Positions 17,756 to 26,194 of a DNA stretch of 64,000 bases are shown piece after piece. The position numbers and the translations under genes are program-made. The stretch lies in contig JAIUOT010000019.1 of assembly GCA_020161015.1 (NCBI GenBank), positions 29,073 to 93,072 on the forward strand, in the 5' to 3' direction. Source of the stretch: Actinomycetota bacterium. Lineage in GTDB: Bacteria; Actinomycetota; Actinomycetes; Propionibacteriales; Propionibacteriaceae. Positions within the stretch are counted from its first letter, which is position 1. The number at the start of each line of letters is the position of its first letter. The notes below the pieces were generated by a model. That model searched no databases. It was given only the letters and a program-made list of their open reading frames with translations, and was not told the DNA's origin.

Positions 17756-18484
17756 GTGACTGAAACCTCAACCAGTGCAGTTGCCCGCAGCGTGATCGTG
17801 ACCGGTGGCAACCGGGGCATCGGGCGGGCCATCGTCGAACGCTTCCTCGCCGCCGGCCACAAGGTGGCCAGCTTCGACATGGGCGGGGAGGCCCCGGCCG
17901 GGGCCCTCGGGGTCACCTGCAACGTCACCGACCAGGAGCAGGTGGACGCGGCCTTCGCCGAGGCAGAGGCGGCCCACGGGCCGGTCGAGGTGCTGGTGGC
18001 CAACGCCGGCATCACCAAGGACACCCTCATCCTGCGCATGACCGACGCCGACTGGGACGCGGTCATCAACGTCAACCTCACCGGCGCCTTCCGCTGCGCG
18101 CGCCGCGCGGCGAAGAGCATGATCCGCGGCAAGTGGGGACGCATCGTGCTCACCGGCTCCGTCGTCGGCCTGTACGGCTCGCCGGGCCAGGTGAACTACT
18201 CCTCCTCGAAGTCGGCGCTCGTCGGCATGGCGCGCTCGCTCACCCGCGAGATCGGCAGCCGTGGGGTCACGGCCAACGTGGTCGCCCCCGGCTTCATCGA
18301 GACCGACATGACCGCCGTGCTCCCCGAGGACGTCATCGCGAAGTACCTGGCGTCCATCCCCGCCGCACGCCTGGGCCGGCCGGACGAGGTGGCCGCAGCG
18401 GTCGCCTTCCTCGCCTCGGAGGACGCGGGCTTCATCTCCGGCGCCGTGATCCCGGTCGACGGCGGCCTCGGCATGGGCCACTGA
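17756..18484 (+). CDS. fabG: 3-oxoacyl-ACP reductase (FabG/MabA type)
   Basis: A 242-residue short-chain dehydrogenase that reduces beta-ketoacyl-ACP in fatty acid elongation. The NADPH motif is TGGNRGIG (residues about 16-23), NAG follows at about 84, and the catalytic Ser-Tyr-Lys are in GSVVGLYGSPGQVNYSSSKSA. The pairing with fabI 13 bp downstream is the mabA-inhA arrangement known from mycobacteria and common in related actinobacteria. GTG start is leaderless. Confidence 0.92.
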   Translation: MTETSTSAVARSVIVTGGNRGIGRAIVERFLAAGHKVASFDMGGEAPAGALGVTCNVTDQEQVDAAFAEAEAAHGPVEVLVANAGITKDTLILRMTDADWDAVINVNLTGAFRCARRAAKSMIRGKWGRIVLTGSVVGLYGSPGQVNYSSSKSALVGMARSLTREIGSRGVTANVVAPGFIETDMTAVLPEDVIAKYLASIPAARLGRPDEVAAAVAFLASEDAGFISGAVIPVDGGLGMGH

Positions 18485-18497
18485 CGGGAGGCCGGGC

Positions 18498-19268
18498 ATG
18501 GGAATCCTCGAAGGCAAGAACATCCTGGTCGCAGGCGTGACCATGAACACCTCGATCGGCTACCGCGTCGTCGAGCTCGCCCAGGCCGAGGGCGCCACGG
18601 TGGTGGTGTCGAACTTCGGCCGCGCGATGAGCCTGACCCAGCGGGTGCTGCGGCGCCTCGACCCCGAGCCGCCCCTGATCGAGCTGGACGTGACCGACGC
18701 CGAACACCTGGCCACCCTCCCGGACCGGCTCCGCGAGCACGTCGACCACCTCGACGGGGTCGTGCACTCGATCGCCTTCGCCAACCCGGAGACCGCGCTC
18801 GGCGGCAAGTTCCTCTCCACCCCGTTCGACGACGTGGGCTTCTCCGTCCACGTCTCGGCGTACTCGCTGGTGAGCCTGGCCATGGCCTGCAAGCCGCTGT
18901 TCGCCCCGACGGCCTCGGTGGTGGGGATGACCTTCGACGCCACGGTGTCGTGGCCCATCTACGACTGGATGGGCGTGTCCAAGGCTGCGCTGGAGAGTGC
19001 CTCCCGCTACCTCGCCCGCTACCTCGGCCCGGACGGCGTGCGCTGCAACCTCGTCGCGGCCGGGCCGCTGGAGACGATCGCGAAGAAGGCCATCCCCGGC
19101 TCGGAGGAGTTCAACGCGATCTGGGGCACCCGGGCACCGCTCGGCTGGGACCCGAAGGACCTGACCCCGACGGCGAAGGCCGTTGTGGCGCTGCTCAGCG
19201 ACTGGTTCCCGGCGACGACCGGCGAAATGGTGCATGTCGACGGCGGGCTGCACTCCACGGGGGCGTGA
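18498..19268 (+). CDS. fabI: Enoyl-ACP reductase (FabI/InhA type)
   Basis: A 256-residue NADH-dependent enoyl-ACP reductase completing each fatty acid elongation cycle. It has the divergent SDR nucleotide motif of FabI (GVTMNTSIGYRV), VVHSIAFAN, and the catalytic Tyr and Lys in YDWMGVSKAALES, followed by VAAGPLETIA and HVDGGLHS. The sequence is closer in pattern to InhA (GVVHSI, ALLSDWFPATTG) than to E. coli FabI, but no mycolate genes are in view. Co-transcribed with fabG. Confidence 0.93.
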   Translation: MGILEGKNILVAGVTMNTSIGYRVVELAQAEGATVVVSNFGRAMSLTQRVLRRLDPEPPLIELDVTDAEHLATLPDRLREHVDHLDGVVHSIAFANPETALGGKFLSTPFDDVGFSVHVSAYSLVSLAMACKPLFAPTASVVGMTFDATVSWPIYDWMGVSKAALESASRYLARYLGPDGVRCNLVAAGPLETIAKKAIPGSEEFNAIWGTRAPLGWDPKDLTPTAKAVVALLSDWFPATTGEMVHVDGGLHSTGA

Positions 19269-19275
19269 GGGTAGG

Positions 19276-19281
19276 TAAGTT
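19276..19281 (+). promoter_or_regulatory. -10 box of the ABC ATPase gene
   Basis: TAAGTT is 6 nt before ATG 19288, with no RBS: a probable leaderless promoter inside the fabI-ABC gap. Confidence 0.45.
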
Positions 19282-19287
19282 GGCCGC

Positions 19288-20103
19288 ATGAGTGTCGTCC
19301 AACTGCGGGGTGTCTCGATCATCCGATCCGGTTCCACCCTGCTTAACGACGTCACCTGGACGGTCGAGGAGGGCGAGCGCTGGGTGGTGATCGGGCCCAA
19401 CGGCGCCGGCAAGACCACCATGCTGCAGATCCTGGGCGCGCAGTGGCACCCGAGCAGGGGCACCGCTGAGGTCCTCGGGGAGACCCTCGGCGCGGTGGAC
19501 GTGTTCGAGCTGCGTCCCCGCATCGGCGTCACCTCCGCGGCGCTCGCCGACCGGATCCCGAAGGGCGAACGCGTCTCCGACGTCGTCGTGTCCGCCGCCT
19601 ACGCGGTGATGGGGCGCTGGCGCGAGTCCTACGACGACCTCGACCACGAGCGCGCCCGCCAGCTGATGCAGCAGCTGCAGGTCGACCACCTCGCCGACCG
19701 CACCTTCGGCACGCTCAGCGAGGGCGAGCGCAAGCGCGTCCAGATCGCTCGGGCGCTGATGACCGACCCGGAGCTGCTCCTGCTCGACGAGCCGGCGGCC
19801 GGGCTCGACCTCACCGGCCGGGAGGCGCTGGTCAGCACGCTGTCGGAGATCTGCTCCGACCCGTACGCCCCCGCCACCGTGCTGGTCACCCACCACGTGG
19901 AGGAGATCCCGCGTGGGATCACCCACGCCCTCCTGCTCAAGCACGGACGCATCGTCGCCGCCGGCCCGATCGACCGGGTGCTCACCGGGCCCCGGCTGAG
20001 TGCCACCTTCGACATCCTGCTCGAGGTCAGCGCCGTGGACGGACGCTGGTCCGCACGGGCGGCTTCCCGCGCGGGGCACCGGCCTCCCGCGCGCTTGGCA
20101 TGA
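19288..20103 (+). CDS. Stand-alone ABC-type ATP-binding protein
   Basis: A 271-residue single ABC ATPase: Walker A GPNGAGKTT (about residues 38-46), signature LSEGERKRVQIARAL, Walker B LLLLDEPAAGLDL and VTHHVEEIP. The form of the ATPase and its SEGE signature resemble ModF-like and related ATPases that lack a permease gene nearby. No membrane partner is encoded next to it, so substrate and direction are open. Confidence 0.85.
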   Translation: MSVVQLRGVSIIRSGSTLLNDVTWTVEEGERWVVIGPNGAGKTTMLQILGAQWHPSRGTAEVLGETLGAVDVFELRPRIGVTSAALADRIPKGERVSDVVVSAAYAVMGRWRESYDDLDHERARQLMQQLQVDHLADRTFGTLSEGERKRVQIARALMTDPELLLLDEPAAGLDLTGREALVSTLSEICSDPYAPATVLVTHHVEEIPRGITHALLLKHGRIVAAGPIDRVLTGPRLSATFDILLEVSAVDGRWSARAASRAGHRPPARLA

Positions 20104-20128
20104 TGGAGGGCGAAGGAGGTGGCGCACG

Positions 20129-20584
20129 ATGGAGTGGCTGACTGAGCACGTGTGGGTCGTGTGGATGTCGATCGCGGCGATCCTGGGCGTCACCGAGCTG
20201 CTCACCCTCGACTTCACGCTGCTGATGCTGGCCGGGGGCGCCCTCGCCGGCGGGGCCGCCGCGCTGCTGTTCCCCGGGCTGCTGTGGGTGCAGATCCTCG
20301 CCGCCGTCGTGGTGGCCGTGGCGATGCTCGGACTGTTGCGTCCCACGTTGCTGCGCCGGGTGCGCGCGCTGCCCGGCTACCGCTCGAGCGTCGACAAGAT
20401 GGTCGGCAGCCCGGGCGTCGCGCTCACCGAGGTCACCGCCGCCACCGGCGAGGTGAAGGTGTCCGGGGAGGTCTGGTCCGCCCACAGCCTCGAGGGGAGC
20501 ATCCCCGCGGGCACGGAGGTCGAGGTCTACCGCATCGACGGCGCCATCGCCATCGTCTACCCCCGCAACATCGCGCTGCCCTGA
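20129..20584 (+). CDS. NfeD family membrane protein
   Basis: A 151-residue protein with two or three membrane helices (about 9-28, 30-48, 52-72) and a C-terminal OB-fold (about 85-150; GVALTEVTAATGEVKVSGEVWSA). NfeD proteins are partners of SPFH proteins, and the next gene encodes one. The ATG has GAAGGAGG upstream; the longer reading frame starting at 20000 overlaps the previous gene and is not supported. Confidence 0.9.
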   Translation: MEWLTEHVWVVWMSIAAILGVTELLTLDFTLLMLAGGALAGGAAALLFPGLLWVQILAAVVVAVAMLGLLRPTLLRRVRALPGYRSSVDKMVGSPGVALTEVTAATGEVKVSGEVWSAHSLEGSIPAGTEVEVYRIDGAIAIVYPRNIALP

Positions 20585-20647
20585 CCCGGAGCGCGTGAAC
20601 ACCTGAAGAGCCCGAACACCTGAGAACCCGAACAGGAAGAAACCCCG

Positions 20648-21850
20648 ATGCCCGAGATCCTGTCCATCATCATCAGCCTGATGATCGCCGCGGTGGTGGT
20701 GACCATCCTGCTGCGCGCCGTGCGGGTGATCCGGCAGCAACAGGTGGGCGTCGTGGAGCGGCTGGGCAAGTTCCGCCGCACCCTCGAGCCCGGGCCGCAC
20801 CTCCTGGTGCCGGTGATCGATGCCGTCCGCTACACCATGGACATGCGCGAGGCGGTCGTGCCGTTCCCGCCGCAGGGGGTGATCACCGAGGACAACCTGA
20901 TGGTGAACATCGACTCGGTGATCTACTACCAGGTCGTCGACCCGGTCCGGGCGGCGTACGAGGCCCAGAACTACATCCAGGCCATCGAGCAGCTCACCAT
21001 GACCACGCTGCGCAACATCATCGGTGGCCTGGACCTCGAGCAGACGCTGACCAGCCGCGAGGAGATCAACCAGAAGCTGCGCGCCGTGCTGGACGAGGCG
21101 ACCGGCAAGTGGGGCATCAAGGTGAACCGCGTCGAGCTGCGCTCGATCGAGCCGCCGGCCACGATCAGGGACGCGATGGAGAAGGGCGCGCGGGCCGAGC
21201 GGGACAAGCGCGCGGCGATCCTGCTGGCCGAGGGCCAGCGCCAGTCGCAGATCCTGTCCGCGTCCGGCGACCGGGAGGCGTCGATCCTGCGCGCGCAGGG
21301 CGAACGCGAGTCCGCGGTCCTGCGTGCGCAGGCCGACCGCCAGGCGGCGATGTTGCGGGCCGAGGGCGAGGCGCAGGCCATCACCACGACCTTCAACGCG
21401 ATCCACGCCGGCAAGCCGACGCAGTCGCTGCTGGCCTACCAGTACCTGCGCATGCTGCCCAACCTCGCCCGCGGCGAGTCGAACAAGGTCTGGATCGTGC
21501 CGAGCGAGCTGAACGATGCGCTCAAGGGCCTGGGCCAGCTCGCCGGGACGGCGGCCGCCGGCGGCCTCCGCGCCGGGGCCGAGGAGGCCGAGGAGGGCGA
21601 GTTCTCCGCGCCGAAGCCCGTGGACGTGTTCGCCGAGATCGAGGCACAGAAGAAGATCGACGAGGCCAACTCCCAGGCGTCGGTGCAGCAGGCGATCGCC
21701 GAGGCTGAGGCGCTCGAGGGACGCCGCGCCGCACGGCTGGCCACCGAGGCCGGCAACGCGTTGACCACGGGGCGCCAAGACGCGGCTCCCCAGCGGGCGG
21801 ACCTCGAGGAGACGCCGGAGCAGCAGCCGCAGGAGCGTCCGGGGGAGTGA
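20648..21850 (+). CDS. SPFH/band 7 membrane protease-associated protein (QmcA/paraslipin type)
   Basis: A 400-residue stomatin-like protein: one N-terminal membrane helix, SPFH domain (about 28-270; VGVVERLGKFRRTLEPGPHLLVP, AVVPFPPQGVITEDN, YYQVVDP) and a coiled coil rich in Ala-Glu-Arg with repeating IL-x-A-x-G-x-R-E motifs (about 195-250). The C-terminal extension (about 300-400) is acidic and glutamine-rich. With the upstream NfeD it forms the common NfeD-SPFH pair that organises membrane domains or quality control. This is the second SPFH gene of the window. Confidence 0.93.
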   Translation: MPEILSIIISLMIAAVVVTILLRAVRVIRQQQVGVVERLGKFRRTLEPGPHLLVPVIDAVRYTMDMREAVVPFPPQGVITEDNLMVNIDSVIYYQVVDPVRAAYEAQNYIQAIEQLTMTTLRNIIGGLDLEQTLTSREEINQKLRAVLDEATGKWGIKVNRVELRSIEPPATIRDAMEKGARAERDKRAAILLAEGQRQSQILSASGDREASILRAQGERESAVLRAQADRQAAMLRAEGEAQAITTTFNAIHAGKPTQSLLAYQYLRMLPNLARGESNKVWIVPSELNDALKGLGQLAGTAAAGGLRAGAEEAEEGEFSAPKPVDVFAEIEAQKKIDEANSQASVQQAIAEAEALEGRRAARLATEAGNALTTGRQDAAPQRADLEETPEQQPQERPGE

Positions 21851-21875
21851 CCCGGCGGGCGCGCGCGGGCCCGGC

Positions 21876-22463
21876 TCAGTCGGACGCGCCGCCCAGGCCG
21901 AGCAGGTCGACCAGGTAGTCCAGGTGCCCGGCCATGTCGATGCCGGGGTCCAGCAGCCACTGGGTCTGGAGGCCGTCGGCGACCGCCAGCAGGAGGGCGG
22001 CGACCCGGTCGGCGTCCAGGGTGTCGCTGAGCGTGCCGGCCGCCTGACGGGCGCGCAGGTCGTCGGCCATCCGCTGGCGCAACCGCTCGTACCGCTCGAC
22101 GAACGCCTGGTGGGCAGGATGGGCGGGGTCGGTCGCCTCGACGGAGAACTGGGCGTGCAGCTGCACCAGACCGGGGACGTCCGCGTTGTGCCGCACGACC
22201 TTCACCAGCAGGTCCGGCACCGTCCCGGCCTCGGGCGCGCTGCGGGCACGATCGACCTCGTCGCGCTTGCGCAGGACCTCGGCGAACAGCTCCTCCTTGC
22301 AGGAGAAGTAGTGCAACAGCCCGGCCTGGCTCAGCCCGACCGCCGCCGCCAGCTCACGGACGGACGTCTGCCGGTAGCCGGTGCGGGCGATGACCTCCAG
22401 CGCGGTGGCCAGGATCTCCTCGCGCTTGGCGAGGCCCTTGGCGTAGCGGGCGGGGCGTGGCAC
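21876..22463 (-). CDS. TetR family transcriptional regulator
   Basis: A 195-residue TetR regulator: helix-turn-helix at about residues 30-60 (TSVRELAAAVGLSQAGLLHYFSCKEELF). The ligand domain contains the BetI-like C-terminal pattern ADGLQTQWLLDP. GTG 22463 lies 6 nt after TACGAT (minus strand), again leaderless. It lies 33 bp downstream of the transporter gene on the same strand, but the transporter has its own promoter. Target unknown. Confidence 0.85.
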   Translation of the reverse strand: MPRPARYAKGLAKREEILATALEVIARTGYRQTSVRELAAAVGLSQAGLLHYFSCKEELFAEVLRKRDEVDRARSAPEAGTVPDLLVKVVRHNADVPGLVQLHAQFSVEATDPAHPAHQAFVERYERLRQRMADDLRARQAAGTLSDTLDADRVAALLLAVADGLQTQWLLDPGIDMAGHLDYLVDLLGLGGASD

Positions 22464-22469
22464 CTGCTC

Positions 22470-22475
22470 ATCGTA
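22470..22475 (-). promoter_or_regulatory. -10 box of the TetR gene at 22463
   Basis: TACGAT on the minus strand, 6 nt before GTG 22463. It lies in the 33 bp gap after the transporter stop, so the TetR gene can be transcribed on its own. Confidence 0.45.
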
Positions 22476-22496
22476 GGGCGGGCGCGTGCCCCGGGC

Positions 22497-23495
22497 TCAG
22501 GACGGCGAGGGTGTGGGATCGGCGGCGTCGGCGCCGGCCGCGCGCGCGTAGCGTCCGGCGAGGGCGCTGCACGCCATCAACTGCGCCTGGTGGAAGAGCA
22601 CCAGTGGCAGCATCAGCAGCCCCAGCGGCTGGCCGGCGAACAGGACACCCGCCATCGGCAGCCCGCTGGCCAGCGACTTCTTGGTTCCGCAGAACTGGAT
22701 CGCGATCGCGTCCTCGCGCGAGAAGCCGAGTGCCCGCGCCGTCCACCAGGTGAGGCCGAGCATCACCGCCAGCACCACCAGGCAGATCAGGAGCAGCACC
22801 AGGAGCGAGACCCAGGAGGTCTGCGTCCACATGCCCTCGCGCATCCCCGCGGAGAACGCCGCGTACACGACGAGGACGATCGAGCCGCGGTCGACGAGCT
22901 TCAGCTGGGGGTGGGCGGCGACGAAACCCGCCGTCCACCGGCGCGACAGCTGGCCGAGCACGAACGGCAGGAACAGCTGGAGCACGATCTCGACGATGGT
23001 CGAGGTCGTGAACGCCACGTGGCCCGTCCCGCTCATCAGCAGCCAGCACAGCAGGGGGGTGAGGAAGACCCCGAGGATGTTGGACGCGGACGCGCTGACC
23101 ACCGCTCCCGCGACGTTGCCGCGGGCGATCGAGGTGAAGGCGATCGAGCTCTGCACGGTGGACGGCACGAGCGTCAGGTAGAGCAATCCCGACTGGAGTC
23201 CGGGATCGAGCACGGAGCCGGTGGCCGCGACCAGCGCCAGGCCGAGGAGCGGGAACGCGACGTAGGTGAACGCGAGGATGACGCCGTGGAGCCGCCAGTG
23301 CCGCAGGCCGGCGAGCGTTTCCGCGGGACTCAGGCGGGCCCCGTAGAGGAAGAACAGCAGGGCGATCGCTGCGGTGGTGGCGACATCGAGGGCGTCGGCC
23401 CAGACGCCGGAGGCGGGAAAGATCGAGGCCAGGACGGCCGCCGTGACGATGGCGAGCAGGAACCGGTCGATCGGCAAGCGCGTGAGCCAGGACAT
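22497..23495 (-). CDS. Bile acid:sodium symporter (BASS/SBF-like) family transporter
   Basis: A 332-residue protein with about ten membrane helices. Motifs of the SBF-like (BASS) family are LFFLYGARLSP, LYLTLVPSTVQSSIAFTSIARGN and FCGTKKSLASGLPMA (the second crossover helix). The family exports or imports organic anions with sodium. The substrate is unknown. Its ATG is 8 nt after TAGTCT (minus strand). The Ala-rich C-terminus is cytoplasmic by prediction. Confidence 0.88.
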   Translation of the reverse strand: MSWLTRLPIDRFLLAIVTAAVLASIFPASGVWADALDVATTAAIALLFFLYGARLSPAETLAGLRHWRLHGVILAFTYVAFPLLGLALVAATGSVLDPGLQSGLLYLTLVPSTVQSSIAFTSIARGNVAGAVVSASASNILGVFLTPLLCWLLMSGTGHVAFTTSTIVEIVLQLFLPFVLGQLSRRWTAGFVAAHPQLKLVDRGSIVLVVYAAFSAGMREGMWTQTSWVSLLVLLLICLVVLAVMLGLTWWTARALGFSREDAIAIQFCGTKKSLASGLPMAGVLFAGQPLGLLMLPLVLFHQAQLMACSALAGRYARAAGADAADPTPSPS

Positions 23496-23503
23496 CGCCG
23501 CAC

Positions 23504-23509
23504 AGACTA
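23504..23509 (-). promoter_or_regulatory. -10 box of the BASS transporter gene
   Basis: TAGTCT on the minus strand, 8 nt before ATG 23495; no RBS is visible, so the transcript is probably nearly leaderless. Confidence 0.45.
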
Positions 23510-23587
23510 CCCAGCCTGAGGGTCGACGCCCGCCGTGGCCACGCCGGCGCACCGGCGACCGGCGTCCGGAGCGTCGAGCGCCGGGCA

Positions 23588-23593
23588 TAGGAT
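23588..23593 (+). promoter_or_regulatory. -10 box of the SpoU methyltransferase gene
   Basis: TAGGAT is 7 nt before GTG 23601 with no RBS between them; a leaderless promoter is likely. Confidence 0.45.
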
Positions 23594-23600
23594 CACCGCC

Positions 23601-24404
23601 GTGGCCACCGTGATCCGTGTCGAGAGTGCGGCGGACCCGCGGCTGGCCGACTACGTCGGGCTGCGGGAGGCCACCCTCCGGCACCTGCTGGAGACCGAGC
23701 GGGGCGTCTTCATCGCGGAGGGCAGCAAGGTGATCCGTCGGGCCCTCGCCGCCGGCTACCCGCCGCGGTCCTTCCTGCTGGCCGAGCGCTGGCTGGCGGA
23801 GCTCGCCGACATCGTCGAGCCGCTGGACGCGCCGGTCTACGTGGTCAGCGAGCAGCTGGCAGCGGAGGTGACCGGCTTCCACGTCCATCGGGGCGCGCTC
23901 GCGTCCCTGCACCGGGTGTCCCGGCACGGGGTGGCCGACGTGCTCTCCGGGCGACGCGCGATGGTGCTGGAGGACCTGGTCGACCACACGAACGTCGGCG
24001 CCATCATCCGGAACGCCGCCGGCCTGGGGTGGGACGGGCTGCTGGTCAGCGCGCACTGCGCCGACCCGCTGTACCGGCGCTCGGTGAAGGTTTCGATGGG
24101 GACGGTGTTCTCGCTGCCGTGGGCCCGGCTCGAGCCGCGGGCTGCGATCGGGGACCTGCTCCACGGGGCCGGCTTCCGCGTCGCAGCGCTCGCGCTGTCC
24201 GACGACGCCGTTGACCTCGCCGACTTCGCCGCGACCGTCACGCCGCAGGACCGGGTGGCGGTGCTGCTGGGGACGGAGGGGCACGGGCTGAGCGACGCCT
24301 GGGTCGCGGCGGCCGACGCCGTCGTGCGGATCCCGATGCGGGCGGGTGTCGACTCGCTCAACGTGGCCGCGACGAGTGCGATCGCCGGCTACGTGCTCGC
24401 CTGA
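23601..24404 (+). CDS. TrmH/SpoU family RNA 2'-O-methyltransferase
   Basis: A 267-residue SPOUT-class methyltransferase. The N-terminal substrate-binding domain (about 25-95) contains GVFIAEGSKVIRRAL, typical for rRNA methylases. The catalytic domain has motif 1 LVDHTNVGAIIRNAAGLG, motif 2 VLLGTEGHGLSD and motif 3 IPMRAGVDSLNVAATSAI, which form the SAM-binding knot. Target nucleotide unknown. GTG 23601 is chosen because of the -10 box 7 nt upstream; the longer frame from 23535 has no family similarity in its extra residues. Confidence 0.9.
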   Translation: MATVIRVESAADPRLADYVGLREATLRHLLETERGVFIAEGSKVIRRALAAGYPPRSFLLAERWLAELADIVEPLDAPVYVVSEQLAAEVTGFHVHRGALASLHRVSRHGVADVLSGRRAMVLEDLVDHTNVGAIIRNAAGLGWDGLLVSAHCADPLYRRSVKVSMGTVFSLPWARLEPRAAIGDLLHGAGFRVAALALSDDAVDLADFAATVTPQDRVAVLLGTEGHGLSDAWVAAADAVVRIPMRAGVDSLNVAATSAIAGYVLA

Positions 24405-24426
24405 GGCGGCCCTGCGACCGCCCGAG

Positions 24427-24445
24427 GGCTGGCCGCAGGCCAGCC
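24427..24445. terminator. Hairpin between convergent SpoU and def genes
   Basis: GGCTGGCC-GCA-GGCCAGCC, an 8 bp perfect stem with a 3 nt loop, placed 1 bp before the def stop and 22 bp after the SpoU stop. Confidence 0.55.
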
Positions 24446-24446
24446 G

Positions 24447-25043
24447 TCACTCGGCGGCTGAGGTCTTCCGCGGCGTCAGTGGCCAGTCCTCCGGGTAGAG
24501 GTGCGACAGTTCCTCGTGCTGGGCGTAGAGCTTGCGCCGCAGCCGGTTGGACAGCCGGTCGCCGAAGACCGTGCCCTTGAGGTGGTCGGTCTCGTGCTGC
24601 AGGCAGCGGGCGAGCAACCCGGTGCCGTGCACGGTCACCGGGTTCCCCCACGGGTCGAGCCCGGTCACGGAGGCCTTGTCCGGGCGTGCCAGCGGCTGGT
24701 AGCCACCGGGCAGGGACAGGCAGCCCTCGTCGGTCGACTCGAGGTTGCGCTGGTCGCCCTCGGGCAGGATCAGCACCGGGTTGCAGATCGCGCCCACCCG
24801 GTTGACGTCGTCCTCGTCCGGGCAGTCGTAGACGAACAGCGACAGGTCCACGCCGACCTGGGTGGCGGCCAGGCCGACCCCGTGCGACGCCTCCATGGTC
24901 GCGAACATGTCGCGGACGAGCGTGCGCAGGTCGTCGTCGAAGCTGGTGACGGGTCGCGTCGGCGCGTGCATCACCGGTTCCCCCCAGCGAGTGATCCGTC
25001 GCAGCGCGCCGCCCGTGGTCAGCTCCTCGATGCCCATGCCCAT
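24447..25043 (-). CDS. def: Peptide deformylase
   Basis: A 198-residue metalloenzyme that removes the formyl group from new proteins. All three motifs are present: GVGLAATQ (residues 55-62), EGCLS with metal ligand Cys108, and QHETDH (149-154) with two His ligands and the catalytic Glu. A TAAGAT box (25072-25077, minus strand) lies about 30 bp upstream. ATG 25043, ATG 25037 and GTG 25052 are all possible starts; 25043 is a compromise. Confidence 0.93.
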   Translation of the reverse strand: MGMGIEELTTGGALRRITRWGEPVMHAPTRPVTSFDDDLRTLVRDMFATMEASHGVGLAATQVGVDLSLFVYDCPDEDDVNRVGAICNPVLILPEGDQRNLESTDEGCLSLPGGYQPLARPDKASVTGLDPWGNPVTVHGTGLLARCLQHETDHLKGTVFGDRLSNRLRRKLYAQHEELSHLYPEDWPLTPRKTSAAE

Positions 25044-25244
25044 CCGTTTCACGTCTCGTCGAACGGGTGTCATCTTAGGACCACCATCGCCGGGGCCCCC
25101 GACGCTGCCGCCCCGGTGCGCACCGATCCGGAGGACGGGCGGGGGCTGCGCCGGCCGACCACCACCGGGCGCGCGGGTCCGCGCCTCCCCGTTCCCCGGC
25201 GCGGCCGCTTGCGCGCCGGGGCGGGCCGGGGCGACGCTGGCCGG

Positions 25245-26186
25245 GTGGTGCAGCGCGAGGAGCTCGGTTCGGCGGAGGGCGCGCTGCTGGCCGCCTTCGC
25301 CGACCACCTGCGGCTGGAGCGGGGCCTGTCTCCCCACACCGTGCGCGCCTACACCGGTGACCTGACCAGCCTCTTCGTGCACCTCGCCCACGTCGGCGAC
25401 GGCGCCGCCGCCGACGTGACGCTCGCCGACCTCAGGACGTGGCTCGCCAACCAGCACGCCACCGGCGCCGACCGCGCCACCCTGCAGCGTCGGGCGGCGG
25501 GGGCGCGCACGTTCTTCGCCTGGGCCGCCCGCACGGGCCGGCTGCCGTCCGATCCGGCGCAGTCGTTGCGCTCGCCGAGGGTGGACCGGCGCCTCCCGCC
25601 CACGATCGAGGTGGACCAGGCACGGGCCGTGCTGGACGGCCTCGCGGCGCGCGTCGAGGAGGCGACCGACCCCGACGACCTGGCCGCGCGACGCCGGGAC
25701 CTCGCCATGGTGGAGGTGCTGTACGCCGCCGGGATCCGCGTCTCCGAGCTCGCCGGACTGAACCTGCCCGACCTCGACGCCCAGCGCAGCCTCCTGCGGG
25801 TGCTCGGCAAGGGGGGGAAGCAGCGGACGGTGCCCCTGGGCGCGCCGGCGCTGAGGGCTCTGGACGGCTGGCTGGCGGTGCGCGGGCGTCTCGCCCGTCC
25901 GGCGGCGGGCCAGGCCCTCTTCGTCGGCGACCGCGGCGCCCGGATCGATCCCCGCGTGGTGCGCCGGCTCGTCCACCGGGCTCTGGCGGGCGTTCCCGAC
26001 GCTCCCGACCTCGGCCCCCACGGCCTGCGGCACGCGATGGCGACCCACCTCCTCGAGGGTGGCGCGGACCTGCGCTCGGTCCAGGAGTTGCTGGGTCATT
26101 CCTCGCTGGCGACGACGCAGCTCTACACGCACGTGTCGGGCGACCGCCTGCGTCGGGCCTACCAGCAGGCGCACCCCCGGGCCTGA
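25245..26186 (+). CDS. xerC: Tyrosine recombinase XerC
   Basis: A 313-residue site-specific recombinase that resolves chromosome dimers with XerD at dif. The N-terminal SAM-like domain (about 8-100; FADHLRLERGLSPHTVRAY) is followed by the catalytic domain: Arg in AAGIRVSELAGL, Lys in LGKGGKQRTVPL, HGLRHAMATHL, LLGHSSLATTQLYTHVS with the final Tyr nucleophile. Position before the M23 gene and rpsB is the conserved actinobacterial location. GTG 25245 or 25248 is the likely start; no good RBS is present. No clear dif site was seen in the window. Confidence 0.9.
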   Translation: MVQREELGSAEGALLAAFADHLRLERGLSPHTVRAYTGDLTSLFVHLAHVGDGAAADVTLADLRTWLANQHATGADRATLQRRAAGARTFFAWAARTGRLPSDPAQSLRSPRVDRRLPPTIEVDQARAVLDGLAARVEEATDPDDLAARRRDLAMVEVLYAAGIRVSELAGLNLPDLDAQRSLLRVLGKGGKQRTVPLGAPALRALDGWLAVRGRLARPAAGQALFVGDRGARIDPRVVRRLVHRALAGVPDAPDLGPHGLRHAMATHLLEGGADLRSVQELLGHSSLATTQLYTHVSGDRLRRAYQQAHPRA

Positions 26187-26194
26187 CCCGGTCG

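Noticed and set aside
25081..25244. Upstream extension of xerC to about 24501
   Set aside because: The extra residues are Arg/Gly/Pro-rich, without similarity, and antisense to def.
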